From Micromonospora sp. HM5-17 (GTDB taxonomy: Bacteria > Actinomycetota > Actinomycetes > Mycobacteriales > Micromonosporaceae): DNA of 64,000 nucleotides. The DNA is taken from NCBI RefSeq assembly GCF_003762835.1, contig NZ_RJWA01000008.1:124001-188000 (forward strand), given 5' to 3'. Position 1 is the first letter of the stretch. Each line of letters begins with the position of its first letter. A model generated the notes under the pieces. It searched no databases and was not told the origin of the DNA. It was given only the letters and a program-made list of their open reading frames with translations. Positions 54,619 to 64,000 of this stretch are shown here, in pieces. A program made the translations under genes and the position numbers.

Positions 54619-56097
54619 CTAGAAGATCAGGACGTCGCGGAGGTAGTTCGCGACCCGCCGTATCTGGCCCGCGCCCTCGATCGGTGCGGTCATCCGCAGG
54701 ACCAGTTCGTGGTCGACCTTGGTGTCCGAGCGGAAGAAGCCGATGAGGACGAGGCCGTAGCGCCGCTCGCCGCTGCCCTGAAGTTGGAAGGACTCGGCGT
54801 AGAGCGCGGTCTGACCGGCGCGGACCCACTGCAGACCCCAGGCCTCCTCGGCGCGGCGCATCGCGAACCGGGTCTCGCCGTCACACGGCTGACAGGGTCG
54901 GATGATGATCTCGCCACCGATCTCAGGCCCCTGACCCGGCGGTATGCCGCAGTTGAGCTTCGTGTAGCCCGGTGCCTGCTCGACCGGTGTGCACTGCCAG
55001 GCCTGCGGGACCTTGATCGGGAAGCCGAAACCCTCGACGTTGAAGGTCCGGATCCCGTACGTCTCGTCGAACTCCGGCCACTCCGTGGGCCAGGTGCTCT
55101 CCTTGGGCGGCTCCTTGCCCGGCGCGAGCGGTGAGGAGGTCGGCAACGGAACGGCGGGCGCGCTGGTGGCGGCCTGGGTGGTCGCGGGCGGCCTGGGCGG
55201 GTCGTCGTCGCCGCCCGCGGCGACGACGGCGAACACCGTGCCGCCCGCACCGAGGACGAGGACAGCCAGTGCCGCGACCCCGATCCAGAGCTTGCTGCGG
55301 CTGGGTCGTGGCTCTGAGGGCACGATGTGCCGCACCGGAGACTGGAACGGGTCGTACGACGTGGTGGCGCCCGCTGGGGACGAGGCCTCCGGGTACGTCC
55401 CCGGCATCTCGGGTAACGGCAGTGGCGGTCCCGAGGTCTGGTCCGGTGGCACCGATACCTGGTGCGGTGGCGCCGAGGTCTGGTCCGGCGGCACGGAGAC
55501 CTGGTGGGGCGGCACCGATACCTGGTGCGGTGGCGCCGAGGTCTGGTCTGGTGGCGCGGAGACGGGGTCCGGCGTGGGTGACTGCTGCGGAACCGCTGGC
55601 TGGTGGGGGGCGGTCTGCCACGGACCGGTCGTCGGGGTTACCGGCGCCAACCGGGCCGTGGGGTCGACGGGACCGCCGCCTTCTGGCGGAGTCGGTGCCG
55701 CGGCGGGAGCGTTCGTCCCGGGCGTCGGGGCCGGCGTCGCCGCCACACCCGGGCTCTTTGCCGTGACCGGCTCGTCGTCGGTCGCGGCCGACGACAGCGG
55801 GCGGCACTCCATTCCCAGCGCACGAAACAGGTGCTCCGGGCCGGAACTGTCGGCACCGGCGTAGGCGACCCAGGGCGTCGATGAATGGAAATCGGCGTAC
55901 GCAAACTGATTTCCGCTGCTCGCCAGCGCGTGTGCGGTGCCCGCGAACGCATCCCGCCAGCGCTGGTCCGTCGCCACGGCGGCGTCGAGAACGGCCGCGG
56001 TGAATGAGTTGCCCTGCCCGTCGATGGCCGACCAGACGCTACCGACCTGACAGACGCTGAGGGCCTCGATGAACCGGTACGGACCCACTGGCTGCAT
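54619..56097 (-). CDS. Membrane protein with kinase-like N-lobe and extracytoplasmic domain
   Basis: A 492-residue single-pass protein. Residues 1-60 look like the start of a Ser/Thr kinase N-lobe (GPYRFIEALSVCQVGSVWSA), but the catalytic lysine, HRD and DFG parts are absent. A Pro-rich linker holds six heptapeptide repeats (PPDQTSA, PPHQVSV). One transmembrane helix follows (about 272-294), then an extracytoplasmic domain of about 180 residues with Cys pairs including RPCQPCDG. It lies 63 nt upstream of the pseudoprotease gene on the same strand. ATG at 56097 is preferred over GTG at 56103. The function is unknown; the kinase resemblance is by eye. Confidence 0.7.
   Translation of the reverse strand: MQPVGPYRFIEALSVCQVGSVWSAIDGQGNSFTAAVLDAAVATDQRWRDAFAGTAHALASSGNQFAYADFHSSTPWVAYAGADSSGPEHLFRALGMECRPLSSAATDDEPVTAKSPGVAATPAPTPGTNAPAAAPTPPEGGGPVDPTARLAPVTPTTGPWQTAPHQPAVPQQSPTPDPVSAPPDQTSAPPHQVSVPPHQVSVPPDQTSAPPHQVSVPPDQTSGPPLPLPEMPGTYPEASSPAGATTSYDPFQSPVRHIVPSEPRPSRSKLWIGVAALAVLVLGAGGTVFAVVAAGGDDDPPRPPATTQAATSAPAVPLPTSSPLAPGKEPPKESTWPTEWPEFDETYGIRTFNVEGFGFPIKVPQAWQCTPVEQAPGYTKLNCGIPPGQGPEIGGEIIIRPCQPCDGETRFAMRRAEEAWGLQWVRAGQTALYAESFQLQGSGERRYGLVLIGFFRSDTKVDHELVLRMTAPIEGAGQIRRVANYLRDVLIF
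55429..55554. repeat. Six tandem 21-nt repeats encoding heptapeptides
   Basis: Within the membrane protein gene, six in-frame 21-nt units encode PPDQTSA/PPHQVSV/PPHQVSV/PPDQTSA/PPHQVSV/PPDQTSG. The units are nearly identical at DNA level, so copy number may vary between strains. Confidence 0.85.
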
Positions 56098-56392
56098 CCC
56101 CACCCACTTCCGCCGTTTTCGTCTGCGGATCCTAGTGCGCCGGGTCTACCGTGCCGGAGAGCCCTCCATGGCTTCGATTTCTCCGCACTCCCGGCGTCTA
56201 CGATCGTTAGGCGATGGTATCCGCGTGCTGACCGTGGGTGCGGGGGCCGGTAGCCGTGCTGCGTGACGCGACTAATCGGCCACCGGCACGGCCGTTACGT
56301 GACGTGGATCGCGGGCCGCGTCCGGTGTGAGCGCTGTCACCCGGCCGTCCGGACGGCGCCGGGGCGACCGGGAAGGGCGGACGGATCGCGGG

Positions 56393-56803
56393 TCAGCGGC
56401 CGATGGCGGTGAGCAACTCCTGACAGGCGCGCTCGCAGACGCGGCAGGCCTCGGCGCAGATCCGGCAGTGCTCGTGCATGCTCGCGTGGAGTTCGCACTC
56501 GTCGGCGCAGGATCGGCAGGCCATGATGCACGCCTCCAGGACGGCGCGGCTGAGGTTGGCGTCGTAGCCGGTGTGCCGGGAGAGGACGCGCGCGGTCGTG
56601 GTGCAGACGTCGGCGCAGTCCAGGTCGGTGCGGACGCACTTCACCAGCATGCCGACGTTCGGCTCGCTCAGGCAGGAGTCCGCGCAGGCGGTACACGCCT
56701 GCGCGCAGGCCGAGATCGTGTCGATCGTCCGGGACAGCAGGTCCCGGTCAAGGTTGATCTCTGCCGGGTAGGTGGCCAGCATGGGCCGGGTGGTGGCGGT
56801 CAT
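56393..56803 (-). CDS. Four-helix-bundle copper-binding protein (Csp-like)
   Basis: A 136-residue protein with 16 cysteines arranged along helices (ACAQACTACADSC, CRSCADEC, CRICAEACRVCERAC) plus His residues near HASMHEHC. This is the DUF326/copper storage protein pattern, in which Cys thiolates pointing into a four-helix bundle bind many Cu(I) ions. There is no Tat signal, so a cytosolic Csp3-like form is likely. ATG at 56803 follows GGAGGAGGACG. It stands alone with no nearby copper regulator or ATPase gene. Confidence 0.88.
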   Translation of the reverse strand: MTATTRPMLATYPAEINLDRDLLSRTIDTISACAQACTACADSCLSEPNVGMLVKCVRTDLDCADVCTTTARVLSRHTGYDANLSRAVLEACIMACRSCADECELHASMHEHCRICAEACRVCERACQELLTAIGR

Positions 56804-57975
<1,172 letters not shown>

Positions 57976-57997
57976 CTCCCGAGGCTCCCGACCCGGG

Positions 57998-58225
57998 TCA
58001 CGGCTCCGGCGCGATGAGGCGGCCGTCGGCCGCGTCACGGACGGTGATCGCCTCCACCGGGCACGACTCGGCCGCGTCGCGCACCGGGTCCGCTGGTTCG
58101 ACGGTCGGGGACACCGGGGTGCCCTGCCCGTCGACCAGCCGGAAGTGCTGCGCCGCGGTGCCGGCGCAGATGCCCGAGCCGATGCAGCGTTCCGGGTCGA
58201 CGCTGACCCGCCAGGCGGCGCTCAC
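57998..58225 (-). CDS. [3Fe-4S] ferredoxin partner of the P450
   Basis: A 75-residue ferredoxin. Cysteines 14, 20 and 55 (CIGSGIC and ESCPVEAI) fit the three-cysteine [3Fe-4S] type that donates electrons to actinobacterial P450s. GTG at 58225 overlaps the P450 stop by 4 nt (GTGA), so the two are translationally coupled. This gene is too short and too embedded in longer shadow frames to be obvious by length alone. Confidence 0.9.
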   Translation of the reverse strand: MSAAWRVSVDPERCIGSGICAGTAAQHFRLVDGQGTPVSPTVEPADPVRDAAESCPVEAITVRDAADGRLIAPEP

Positions 58226-59427
58226 CAGGCCACCGGCAGTGCGACCAGGCCGCGGACGATCAGCCCGCTCTTCCAGACCAGCTCGGGCTCCGGCACCGCC
58301 AACCGCAGCCCGGGCAGGCGGGTGACCAGGGTACGGAGCGCCACCTGGAGCTCCATCCGGGCCAGCTGTGCCCCGACACAGTGGTGGACCCCGTGACCGA
58401 AGCCGATGTGCGGATTCGGATCCCGTGCGAGATCGAGTCGGTCCGGGTCGGTGAAGACCTCGGCGTCGCGGTTCGCCGAGGTGAGGGAGGCAAGCACCGG
58501 CTCTCCGGCCCGGACGAGCACCCCGCCGAGCTCGATGTCCTGCAGCGCGTACCGAGGGAAGGCCGAGGCCACTCCGAGGGGTACGTAGCGGAGCAGCTCC
58601 TCCACCGCGGACGGCACCAGGGAGAGGTCCGCCCGTAGCCGGGCCAACTCCGTCGGATGCTGGAGCAGCACGTAGACGAAGTTCGGGATCTGGGTCACCG
58701 TCGTCTCGTGCCCGGCCGCGAGCAGGCCCGCGGCGAACCGCACCACCGCCGCCTCGTCGAGGTGGTCCTGGTGCTCCTCCCACGCCTGCACCATGGCGCT
58801 GAGCAGGTCGTCGGTCGGCTCGTGGCGGCGCCGCGCGAGCAGCTCGCCGATGTAGCCCTGCAGGCGCTGCAGGTAGTCGTCGATCTGCTCCGGAGTCAGC
58901 GAGGTCGTCGAGACGATCGCCTCGGACCAGGTGTGGAAGTGGTGGCGGTCGGCGAACGGCACGCCGAGCAGCTCGCAGATGACCTGGATCGGCAGCGGAG
59001 TGGCGAACCGCTCCACCAGGTCCGCCGGCGGACCGGCCTCGATCATCCCGTCGACCAGCTCGTCGGCGATCTGTTGGGTCCGGGCCCGGAGCAGCTCGAC
59101 CCGGCGGGCGGTGAAGGCCTTCGCCGCGAGCCGGCGCAGCCGGGTGTGTTCGGGCGGATCCATGGAGAGGAGGCCCTCGCCGATCGGCCGGGGGCTGATC
59201 CGCGGCTCGTCGCGGCCGACGGCGGCGGCCCGACTGAACCGCGGGTCCCCCAGCACCACCTTGACGTCGTGGTACCGGGTGGCCAGCCAGGCCTCCTCGC
59301 CGTACGGCAGTCGTACCCGCAGCAGCGGTTGGGTCCGGCGCAGCTCCGCGTACGTCGAATCGACGGTGAGTCGGTCCGGAGCGGCGAACGGGTACGGTCG
59401 GGCGCTGACCTGCTGGCTCTCCGTCAT
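58222..59427 (-). CDS. Cytochrome P450
   Basis: A 401-residue soluble bacterial P450. It has the I-helix AGHETT oxygen-activation motif, the K-helix EELLRY and the heme loop GFGHGVHHCVGAQLA with Cys350 as thiolate ligand. It would monooxygenate a small molecule with electrons from the coupled ferredoxin. ATG at 59427 follows GAGGAGGATCACG. No biosynthetic genes adjoin, so the substrate is unknown; the CYP105/107-like look is only an impression. Confidence 0.93.
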   Translation of the reverse strand: MTESQQVSARPYPFAAPDRLTVDSTYAELRRTQPLLRVRLPYGEEAWLATRYHDVKVVLGDPRFSRAAAVGRDEPRISPRPIGEGLLSMDPPEHTRLRRLAAKAFTARRVELLRARTQQIADELVDGMIEAGPPADLVERFATPLPIQVICELLGVPFADRHHFHTWSEAIVSTTSLTPEQIDDYLQRLQGYIGELLARRRHEPTDDLLSAMVQAWEEHQDHLDEAAVVRFAAGLLAAGHETTVTQIPNFVYVLLQHPTELARLRADLSLVPSAVEELLRYVPLGVASAFPRYALQDIELGGVLVRAGEPVLASLTSANRDAEVFTDPDRLDLARDPNPHIGFGHGVHHCVGAQLARMELQVALRTLVTRLPGLRLAVPEPELVWKSGLIVRGLVALPVAW

Positions 59428-59688
59428 CGTGATCCTCCTCGGTGGCGAGCCGGTCGGGCGGCGCACGGCCGGCGATGCCCGGTGCCGACACCGCTATGTT
59501 TGGCGGTGCGTGATGCACTGATGGCGGATGGTATCGAAAGATAATGATCGATGCTATGGGTTGCGACAGACGGCATCCGTCTCCCGGGCATCGCCGGCAC
59601 GGCCGGCCGGTGATCCGCCGGATCCGGATGGTGCCGAGGGGCCGTCACCGCCCGCGTCGCGCCGGCGCACCGTCGGTCGCAACGGCCA

Positions 59689-60585
59689 TCATTTGGTCGC
59701 CCCGCTGGTGAAGCCGTTGTAGATGAAGCGCTGCAGCAGCAGGAAGACGATGAGCGTGGGCACGATGACCAGGATGACGCCGGCCGCGATCACCTCCCAC
59801 TGCGCGCCGTACGGGCCCTTGAAGCGGAACAGCGACGTCGAGATGACCCCGAGTTCCCTGTCGGGCATGTAGAGGAACGGGATGTAGAACTCGTTGTAGA
59901 TGGCGATGCCCTTGACGATGACGACCGTGGCGATCGCCGGCTTCAGCAGGGGCAGGATGACCCGGGCGTAGATGGTGAGATGGCTCGCGCCCTCGATCGC
60001 GGCAGCCTCGTCGAGTTCTCGGGGAATCCCCCGGAGAAACTGCTGAAAGATGTAGATCGAGATGATGTCGGTGCCGACGAACAGGGCGATCGCCGACCAC
60101 CGCGTGTTGAAGAGCCCGAGCTGGTCCACCACCTGGAAGGTCGCTACCTGGGTCGTCACCCCCGGCACGAGGGTGGCGAGCAGGAACAGCGCGATGATCG
60201 TCCGACGGAGCCGGAACTCGAAGCGGTCGAGGGCGTACGCCGCCATCGAGCCGATGATGACGGTGCCGGCGAGCGAGACCGCGAGGATGATCGAGGTGTT
60301 GACGAACGCCCGCAGCATCCCACCCTGGGTGAACGCGGTGACGTAGTTGTCGAGGTTCCACCATCTGCTGGGGGCGTCGAACGGCCCTCCGTTGACGAAC
60401 TCCTCGTTGGTCTTCACGGACGCGACGAAGAGGACCAGCAGCGGCAGCAGCACGACCACCGTGGCGCCGACCAGCGAGAGGTACTTCAGTGTGAGCGCGA
60501 CCCACCCGGCGACGGTGTCGGGGCGGTGCCGCCGGCCGCCCGAGGATCGGACGGCCCGGCGAGCTCGGGCGGCGGTGGAGTTCAC
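59689..60585 (-). CDS. Sugar ABC transporter permease (MalG-like)
   Basis: A 298-residue permease with six membrane helices. The EAA loop EAAAIEGASHLTIYARVILPLLKP contacts the ATPase. It belongs to the CUT1 carbohydrate family and pairs with the permease at 60582-61550. GTG at 60585 overlaps the upstream stop by 4 nt. No ATPase gene lies in this operon; CUT1 systems in actinobacteria often share one MsiK-type ATPase encoded elsewhere. Confidence 0.9.
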   Translation of the reverse strand: MNSTAARARRAVRSSGGRRHRPDTVAGWVALTLKYLSLVGATVVVLLPLLVLFVASVKTNEEFVNGGPFDAPSRWWNLDNYVTAFTQGGMLRAFVNTSIILAVSLAGTVIIGSMAAYALDRFEFRLRRTIIALFLLATLVPGVTTQVATFQVVDQLGLFNTRWSAIALFVGTDIISIYIFQQFLRGIPRELDEAAAIEGASHLTIYARVILPLLKPAIATVVIVKGIAIYNEFYIPFLYMPDRELGVISTSLFRFKGPYGAQWEVIAAGVILVIVPTLIVFLLLQRFIYNGFTSGATK

Positions 60586-61550
60586 GACAGGTTCACCTTC
60601 TCGTCGGGGACGACCCGGCGCTGGATCCAGGTGACCAGCAGGACGATCACGAGCAGCACCACGGCCATCGCGGAGGCCAGGCCGACCTTGTGGTACCGGA
60701 ACGCCATGTTGACCGTCTGGATGACGAACGTCTCGCTACCGTTGGCGCCGCCGGTCATCACCCACGGGATCTCGAAGACGGAGAGCGACCCGGAGATCGC
60801 CAGGATGAACGACAGCCCGATGATCGGCCGGATGCCGGGCAGGATGAGGAACCGGAACTGGTGCCACCGGTTGGCGCCGTCGAGTTCGGCGGCCTCGTAC
60901 AACTGCGCGGGTATCGACTGGATAGCGCCGAGGAACAGGACGAAGTTGAGCCCCAGGTAGCGCCAGACCGACGTGCCGGCCAGCGAGTAGTTGATGACGT
61001 CCGGGTCGCCGAGCCACTGCTGGGAGAGTCCGCCGAGCCCGACGACCCGCAGCGCCGAGTCGAGCGTGCCGCCGGGCTGGAAGAAGTAGAGGAAGACCAT
61101 CCCGATGGCGACACCGTTGATCAGGTACGGGAAGAAGATGATGCCCTTGAAGAGGTTCCGGAACCTGACGTGGAAGCTCAGCACGGTGGCGAAGTAGAGC
61201 GCCAGCCCGATCTGGACCACCGAGGCGCCGATGTAGTAGAGGCTGACCCGGAGCACACCGAAGAGTTCGGGTCGGGTGAAGATCTCGACGTAGTTGTCGA
61301 TCCCGACGAACTCCTTGTTCGGGCTGATCCCGTTCCAGGACGTCACGCTGTACCAGAACATGTTGGCGACCGGGATGTAGGTGAAGACCGCCAACAGCGT
61401 CACCGGCACGAGCAGGAACAGGTACGGCGTGAGGGTGCGTTTCCGGTGGTGCGCCATACGGCGACGGAAGCCGGTGGGTCCGAGGCGCCGTCGGGTGGGC
61501 GCCCCGGCCCGTACGGGGAACCGGCTCGCGAGCTTCGTCGGCGTTGCCAT
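60582..61550 (-). CDS. Sugar ABC transporter permease (MalF-like)
   Basis: A 322-residue permease with about six helices after a basic N-terminus of 30 residues. The EAA-type loop is YEAAELDGANRWHQFRFLILPGIRP. It forms the heterodimeric channel with the MalG-like protein. ATG at 61550 has a weak GGAAGG site; ATG at 61457 (MAHHRKRTL) is an alternative start. The substrate-binding gene ends 42 nt upstream. Confidence 0.9.
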   Translation of the reverse strand: MATPTKLASRFPVRAGAPTRRRLGPTGFRRRMAHHRKRTLTPYLFLLVPVTLLAVFTYIPVANMFWYSVTSWNGISPNKEFVGIDNYVEIFTRPELFGVLRVSLYYIGASVVQIGLALYFATVLSFHVRFRNLFKGIIFFPYLINGVAIGMVFLYFFQPGGTLDSALRVVGLGGLSQQWLGDPDVINYSLAGTSVWRYLGLNFVLFLGAIQSIPAQLYEAAELDGANRWHQFRFLILPGIRPIIGLSFILAISGSLSVFEIPWVMTGGANGSETFVIQTVNMAFRYHKVGLASAMAVVLLVIVLLVTWIQRRVVPDEKVNLS

Positions 61551-61592
61551 GTTGGTGCGGGAGCCTTCCGAGAGGGGCGGGGGAGGACGCCG

Positions 61593-62873
61593 TTACTGGA
61601 GCCTGGCCTTCGTCTCCGCCCACTTCCGGTTCAGGTCGGCAAAGATCTGCTCCTTGGTCTCGTTCCGCGCCCCTCGGGCCGCGTCCACGATCCGCTGTCG
61701 GTACGCGCCGTCCCACAGGGCGATCTCGGCCTCGTTCCCGATCTTGTCGGCGAGGCCCTCCTCACCCTTCGGGGCCGGGTTCAGCTCGATGAACGTTGTG
61801 CCGGCGGCGGTCAGGTCGGCGAGGGTCGCCGGCATGGGCTGGTTGACGACCGGCGAGATGCCGCCCTGGTCCGCGGCGTAGTTGGACTCGTTGGCGAACC
61901 ACTCGATCCAGGCCCGGGCGGTCGCCTTGTTCTTCGAGTTGATATTGATGGCGTTCTTGTAGTCGCCGCTGATGACGCTGTGGAACGTGCCGTTCACCTG
62001 GAGTGGGAAGGGCAGGTACCCGATGTCGGCCTTGTTGGGCGCCGCCTCCTGCATCTGCACGATGGCCCAGGAGCCGAGCATCATCGTGGCGATCTTCCCC
62101 GTGCCGAGCATGGCCTTGGACTGTTCCCAGTTGGTGGTGGTGGGGTCCGGCTCGGTGAGGCCCTGTGCCACGGCGTCGAAGAGCAGTGAGTCGATGATGT
62201 AGTGCTCCTTGCCCGGGGCCCAGGGCGCGTCGTCGCGGCCCAGCTTGATCGCCGCGTCGGGATCGCCGCTCACCACGCCCCGCAGGCCCTCCCACTGGCC
62301 GAGGGGCCACTTGTCCTTGTAGTTCGTGTAGAGCGGGATCGCGTCGGTCCGGTCCCGGATGGCGGTCAGGGCGGCCAGGAACTCGGCCGGGGTCTTCGGT
62401 GGCGTGGTGATCCCCGCCTGCTGCCAGACCCTCTTGTTGTAGACGAAGCCCTGCGCGTTGCCGGTGATGGCGAGGCCGTAGACCGTTCCCTCGAAGGACT
62501 GCTCGCTCCGGACGAACCGGTACCGGTCCTTCAACTCCTCGACGGTGCCGAGCGGCTCGAAGAAGGTGGGCAGCATGTCCGCCGTGACGGAGTTCGGGAT
62601 GAGAAGGACGTCGCCGTACTCCTTGGTGTTCATCCGGATCCGGATTTCACCCTCGTAGTCGGTTATCGCCTCGAACTTGACGGTCGTGCCCGGATACTTC
62701 GCCTCGAACCGCCTCTTGTAGTCCTGGAACACGGTGTTGACGATGTCGGTCCGCTGGGTCAGCACCGTGATCTCGCCGGTGATGGCCCCGTCGCTGCTGC
62801 CGTCGTCCCCGCCGCAGCCCGCGAGGGCCAGGGAGAGCACGAGTGCCATGCCGGCGATTCCGTACTTCCTCAT
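61593..62873 (-). CDS. Sugar ABC transporter substrate-binding lipoprotein
   Basis: A 426-residue extracytoplasmic binding protein. The lipobox LALAGC places the lipidated Cys at residue 20. The rest has the family 1 solute-binding pattern, with ITVLTQRTDIV at the start and FNxKNKAT-like and GGISPVVNQPMP segments in the C-terminal lobe. First gene of the operon, it delivers an unknown oligosaccharide to the two permeases. ATG at 62873 is chosen to give a proper signal peptide; the frame is open to 62909. Two LacI-type operators lie upstream. Confidence 0.92.
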   Translation of the reverse strand: MRKYGIAGMALVLSLALAGCGGDDGSSDGAITGEITVLTQRTDIVNTVFQDYKRRFEAKYPGTTVKFEAITDYEGEIRIRMNTKEYGDVLLIPNSVTADMLPTFFEPLGTVEELKDRYRFVRSEQSFEGTVYGLAITGNAQGFVYNKRVWQQAGITTPPKTPAEFLAALTAIRDRTDAIPLYTNYKDKWPLGQWEGLRGVVSGDPDAAIKLGRDDAPWAPGKEHYIIDSLLFDAVAQGLTEPDPTTTNWEQSKAMLGTGKIATMMLGSWAIVQMQEAAPNKADIGYLPFPLQVNGTFHSVISGDYKNAININSKNKATARAWIEWFANESNYAADQGGISPVVNQPMPATLADLTAAGTTFIELNPAPKGEEGLADKIGNEAEIALWDGAYRQRIVDAARGARNETKEQIFADLNRKWAETKARLQ

Positions 62874-62971
62874 ATGCGCGTTCCACCCTTCGGTGTCCAC
62901 ATTAGACAAAGCGCGATGCGTAGCGCGCGCCTCGGGGAGGGCAGGGGATAGGCGGGCACGACTTGCAGGGG

Positions 62972-63000
62972 AAAGTACACGCGGGTTACAGCCGTGTCAA
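62972..63000 (-). promoter_or_regulatory. Promoter of the sugar ABC operon
   Basis: On the minus strand TTGACA (63000-62995), a 17-nt spacer and TACTTT (62977-62972). Predicted start near 62965 leaves a leader of about 90 nt before the lipoprotein ATG. Confidence 0.55.
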
Positions 63001-63025
63001 TGACGTGACAACGTCGTACGGGAAC

Positions 63026-63053
63026 TGAACCGTTAAGTGCATGAACCGGTTCA
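63026..63053. promoter_or_regulatory. LacI-type operator plus adjacent half-site
   Basis: A perfect 12-bp palindrome TGAACCGGTTCA at 63042-63053, with a partial copy TGAACCGTTAAG at 63026-63037. CG-centred palindromes of this kind are LacI-family operators, and they precede sugar ABC genes. Confidence 0.7.
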
Positions 63054-63133
63054 GGTATAACCGCAGGCAGACTGCGGTTTTCGTCCCGTCGCAGGCGCCA
63101 CCCTCGGCGTCACGAGGTGGGATCCGGGGACCG

Positions 63134-63145
63134 TGAACCGGTTCA
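63134..63145. promoter_or_regulatory. Second LacI-type operator
   Basis: An exact second copy of TGAACCGGTTCA, centred 92 bp from the first. Two distant identical sites suggest DNA looping by a tetrameric LacI-type repressor. Confidence 0.7.
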
Positions 63146-63714
63146 GGCATCAGCTGTGCGGCGGCGTGCTCGCCAGACGGGAGAAGGAGGCCGACCGAGA
63201 CGGTGAGGAAGCGACGGTCGACACTATGTCTTGCGCGTCTTGCGCGCGTCGGTCGGGTAGTCGGCGAGGACACGTGTGCCGGTCAATCGGCATTTCGCGG
63301 TACCGGCGACCCGCGCTGCGCGCGCCTCGGCACGCGGGGGAATCGCGTGGCCGCCGGGCCGGCCGGGACGACCCGTCCGTACGCCGGGCCGCGCCGACAG
63401 GTTCGTCGCGGGGTGCGACGTGCTGGTGGCGGGGCGGCGAGGATGGCCGGCGACGGCGACCCGGCTGCGGTCTCACGACGGTCCAATCAGGACATCCGAC
63501 CCGGACCCGTCCGCCTCACGCGGCGGAGGACCGGGTCCACCACGCTGGGCGGCGCGGACCGGATCGCGGTGCCCGGTCCGCCCGTCCGGAACCGATCCGG
63601 GTGGGTCGCCCATGCTGTGCCGCCACTCAGCGGCGTGGGCGACCGCATCCCGGGCGTGTCATGCTGCACACCTGGGCCGGAAGATTCACCCCATCTCCTC
63701 AGGAGTCACCATCC
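63146..63714. other. Gene-free stretch
   Basis: 569 nt with no convincing gene. Open frames here are Arg-rich on both strands and lack ribosome sites. The promoter of the gene at 63715 should lie at its right end; I cannot identify it. Confidence 0.4.
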
Positions 63715-64000
63715 GTGTCAGCCAGTGACGCCGTTTCCGCAACTCCGGTACGCCGCGTGTGGCGACCGCTGCTCGTCAGTCTCACGATCGCCGGCATCGT
63801 CGCGGTCCTGTTCGGCGTGCCGTGGTGGACCCTGTTCGCGGCGGGCGCGGCCTGGCCGACCCCGGTCGTCGTCGCCGGCACGGTCCTCTTCGGCACCGCC
63901 CTCGTCGCGTTCCCGGTACTGATGGTCCTCGGGCACGGCGGTCGCCGGCTCGACTGGGCGGCCCGGATCGGCGACACCCTCCTCGGGGTGGTCTGGGTTC
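63715..64000 (+). CDS. Membrane protein, partial at right edge
   Basis: The first 95 residues of a protein that continues past the window. After a short N-terminus (VSASDAVSATPVRRVWR) there are two hydrophobic segments (about 19-45 and 52-72), then HGGRRLDWAARIGDTLLGVVWV. GTG at 63715 follows AGGAGTC with 8 nt spacing. The DTLLGVVWV block recalls membrane-anchored metallophosphoesterases of actinobacteria, but the catalytic part is out of view, so this is only a suggestion. Confidence 0.6.
   Translation, partial: MSASDAVSATPVRRVWRPLLVSLTIAGIVAVLFGVPWWTLFAAGAAWPTPVVVAGTVLFGTALVAFPVLMVLGHGGRRLDWAARIGDTLLGVVWV

Noticed and set aside
55429-55554. Tandem 21-nt repeats considered as a CRISPR array
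   Set aside because: No spacers; the repeats are in frame inside a coding sequence and encode a Pro-rich linker. No CRISPR array was found in the window.

Overview
The window is high-GC DNA with strongly GC-biased third codon positions, GTG/ATG starts, GGAGG-type ribosome binding sites and many 1-4 nt stop/start overlaps. It carries a type I NRPS cluster, a B12-riboswitch/NrdR-controlled class I ribonucleotide reductase, a CBM2-bearing secreted esterase, a WYL regulator and a Cys-rich four-helix copper protein. Together these point to a chromosomal segment of a filamentous actinomycete, most likely Micromonosporaceae (inference; no rRNA or tRNA gene is visible to fix the taxon).

Left part (1-12847): a minus-strand NRPS operon. 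In order of transcription it encodes an acyl-AMP ligase, a C-A-PCP module with a glycine-type code, a discrete acyl carrier protein, a second C-A-PCP module with an unassigned code, and a third C-A module with a serine-type code that runs off the left edge. An EntS-like MFS exporter is divergent from it. The simplest reading is an N-acylated peptide beginning acyl-Gly-X-Ser.

12974-21489: a small unknown gene, then a tightly overlapping five-gene operon resembling the E. coli yehL/M/P/Q group: SWIM-like zinc protein, unknown protein, vWA (MIDAS) protein, MoxR-type AAA+ ATPase and a large DUF5682-like protein. This is the strongest candidate for a poorly described system. It ends at a 13-bp hairpin.

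21644-32029: assorted genes, several with clear control sites. They are a short UvrA-like ATPase divergent from a WYL regulator, a GT39 membrane glycosyltransferase behind a 35-bp palindrome, a CGNR regulator divergent from an Asp-nucleophile alpha/beta hydrolase with a perfect inverted repeat, a secreted SGNH esterase with CBM2, a nucleosidase and an NAD(P)-binding protein.

32306-39357: tandem NrdR boxes and a cobalamin riboswitch precede nrdA-nrdB. A MatB-like malonyl-CoA synthetase and a radical SAM protein with an unusual CX8CX2C cluster motif follow.

39471-56097: an APC permease, then a cell-surface polysaccharide region: LCP ligase, polyprenyl-phosphate sugar transferase, flippase, two GT4 glycosyltransferases and a Wzy-like polymerase. 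A DUF1800/DUF1501 pair is embedded in it. It is flanked by a membrane pseudoprotease and a membrane protein with a kinase-like N-lobe. One glycosyltransferase has no canonical start codon and may start at ATC.

56393-64000: a 16-Cys copper-binding protein, an alpha/beta hydrolase, a P450-ferredoxin pair, a sugar ABC importer with LacI-type operators, and the start of a membrane protein that continues past the right edge.
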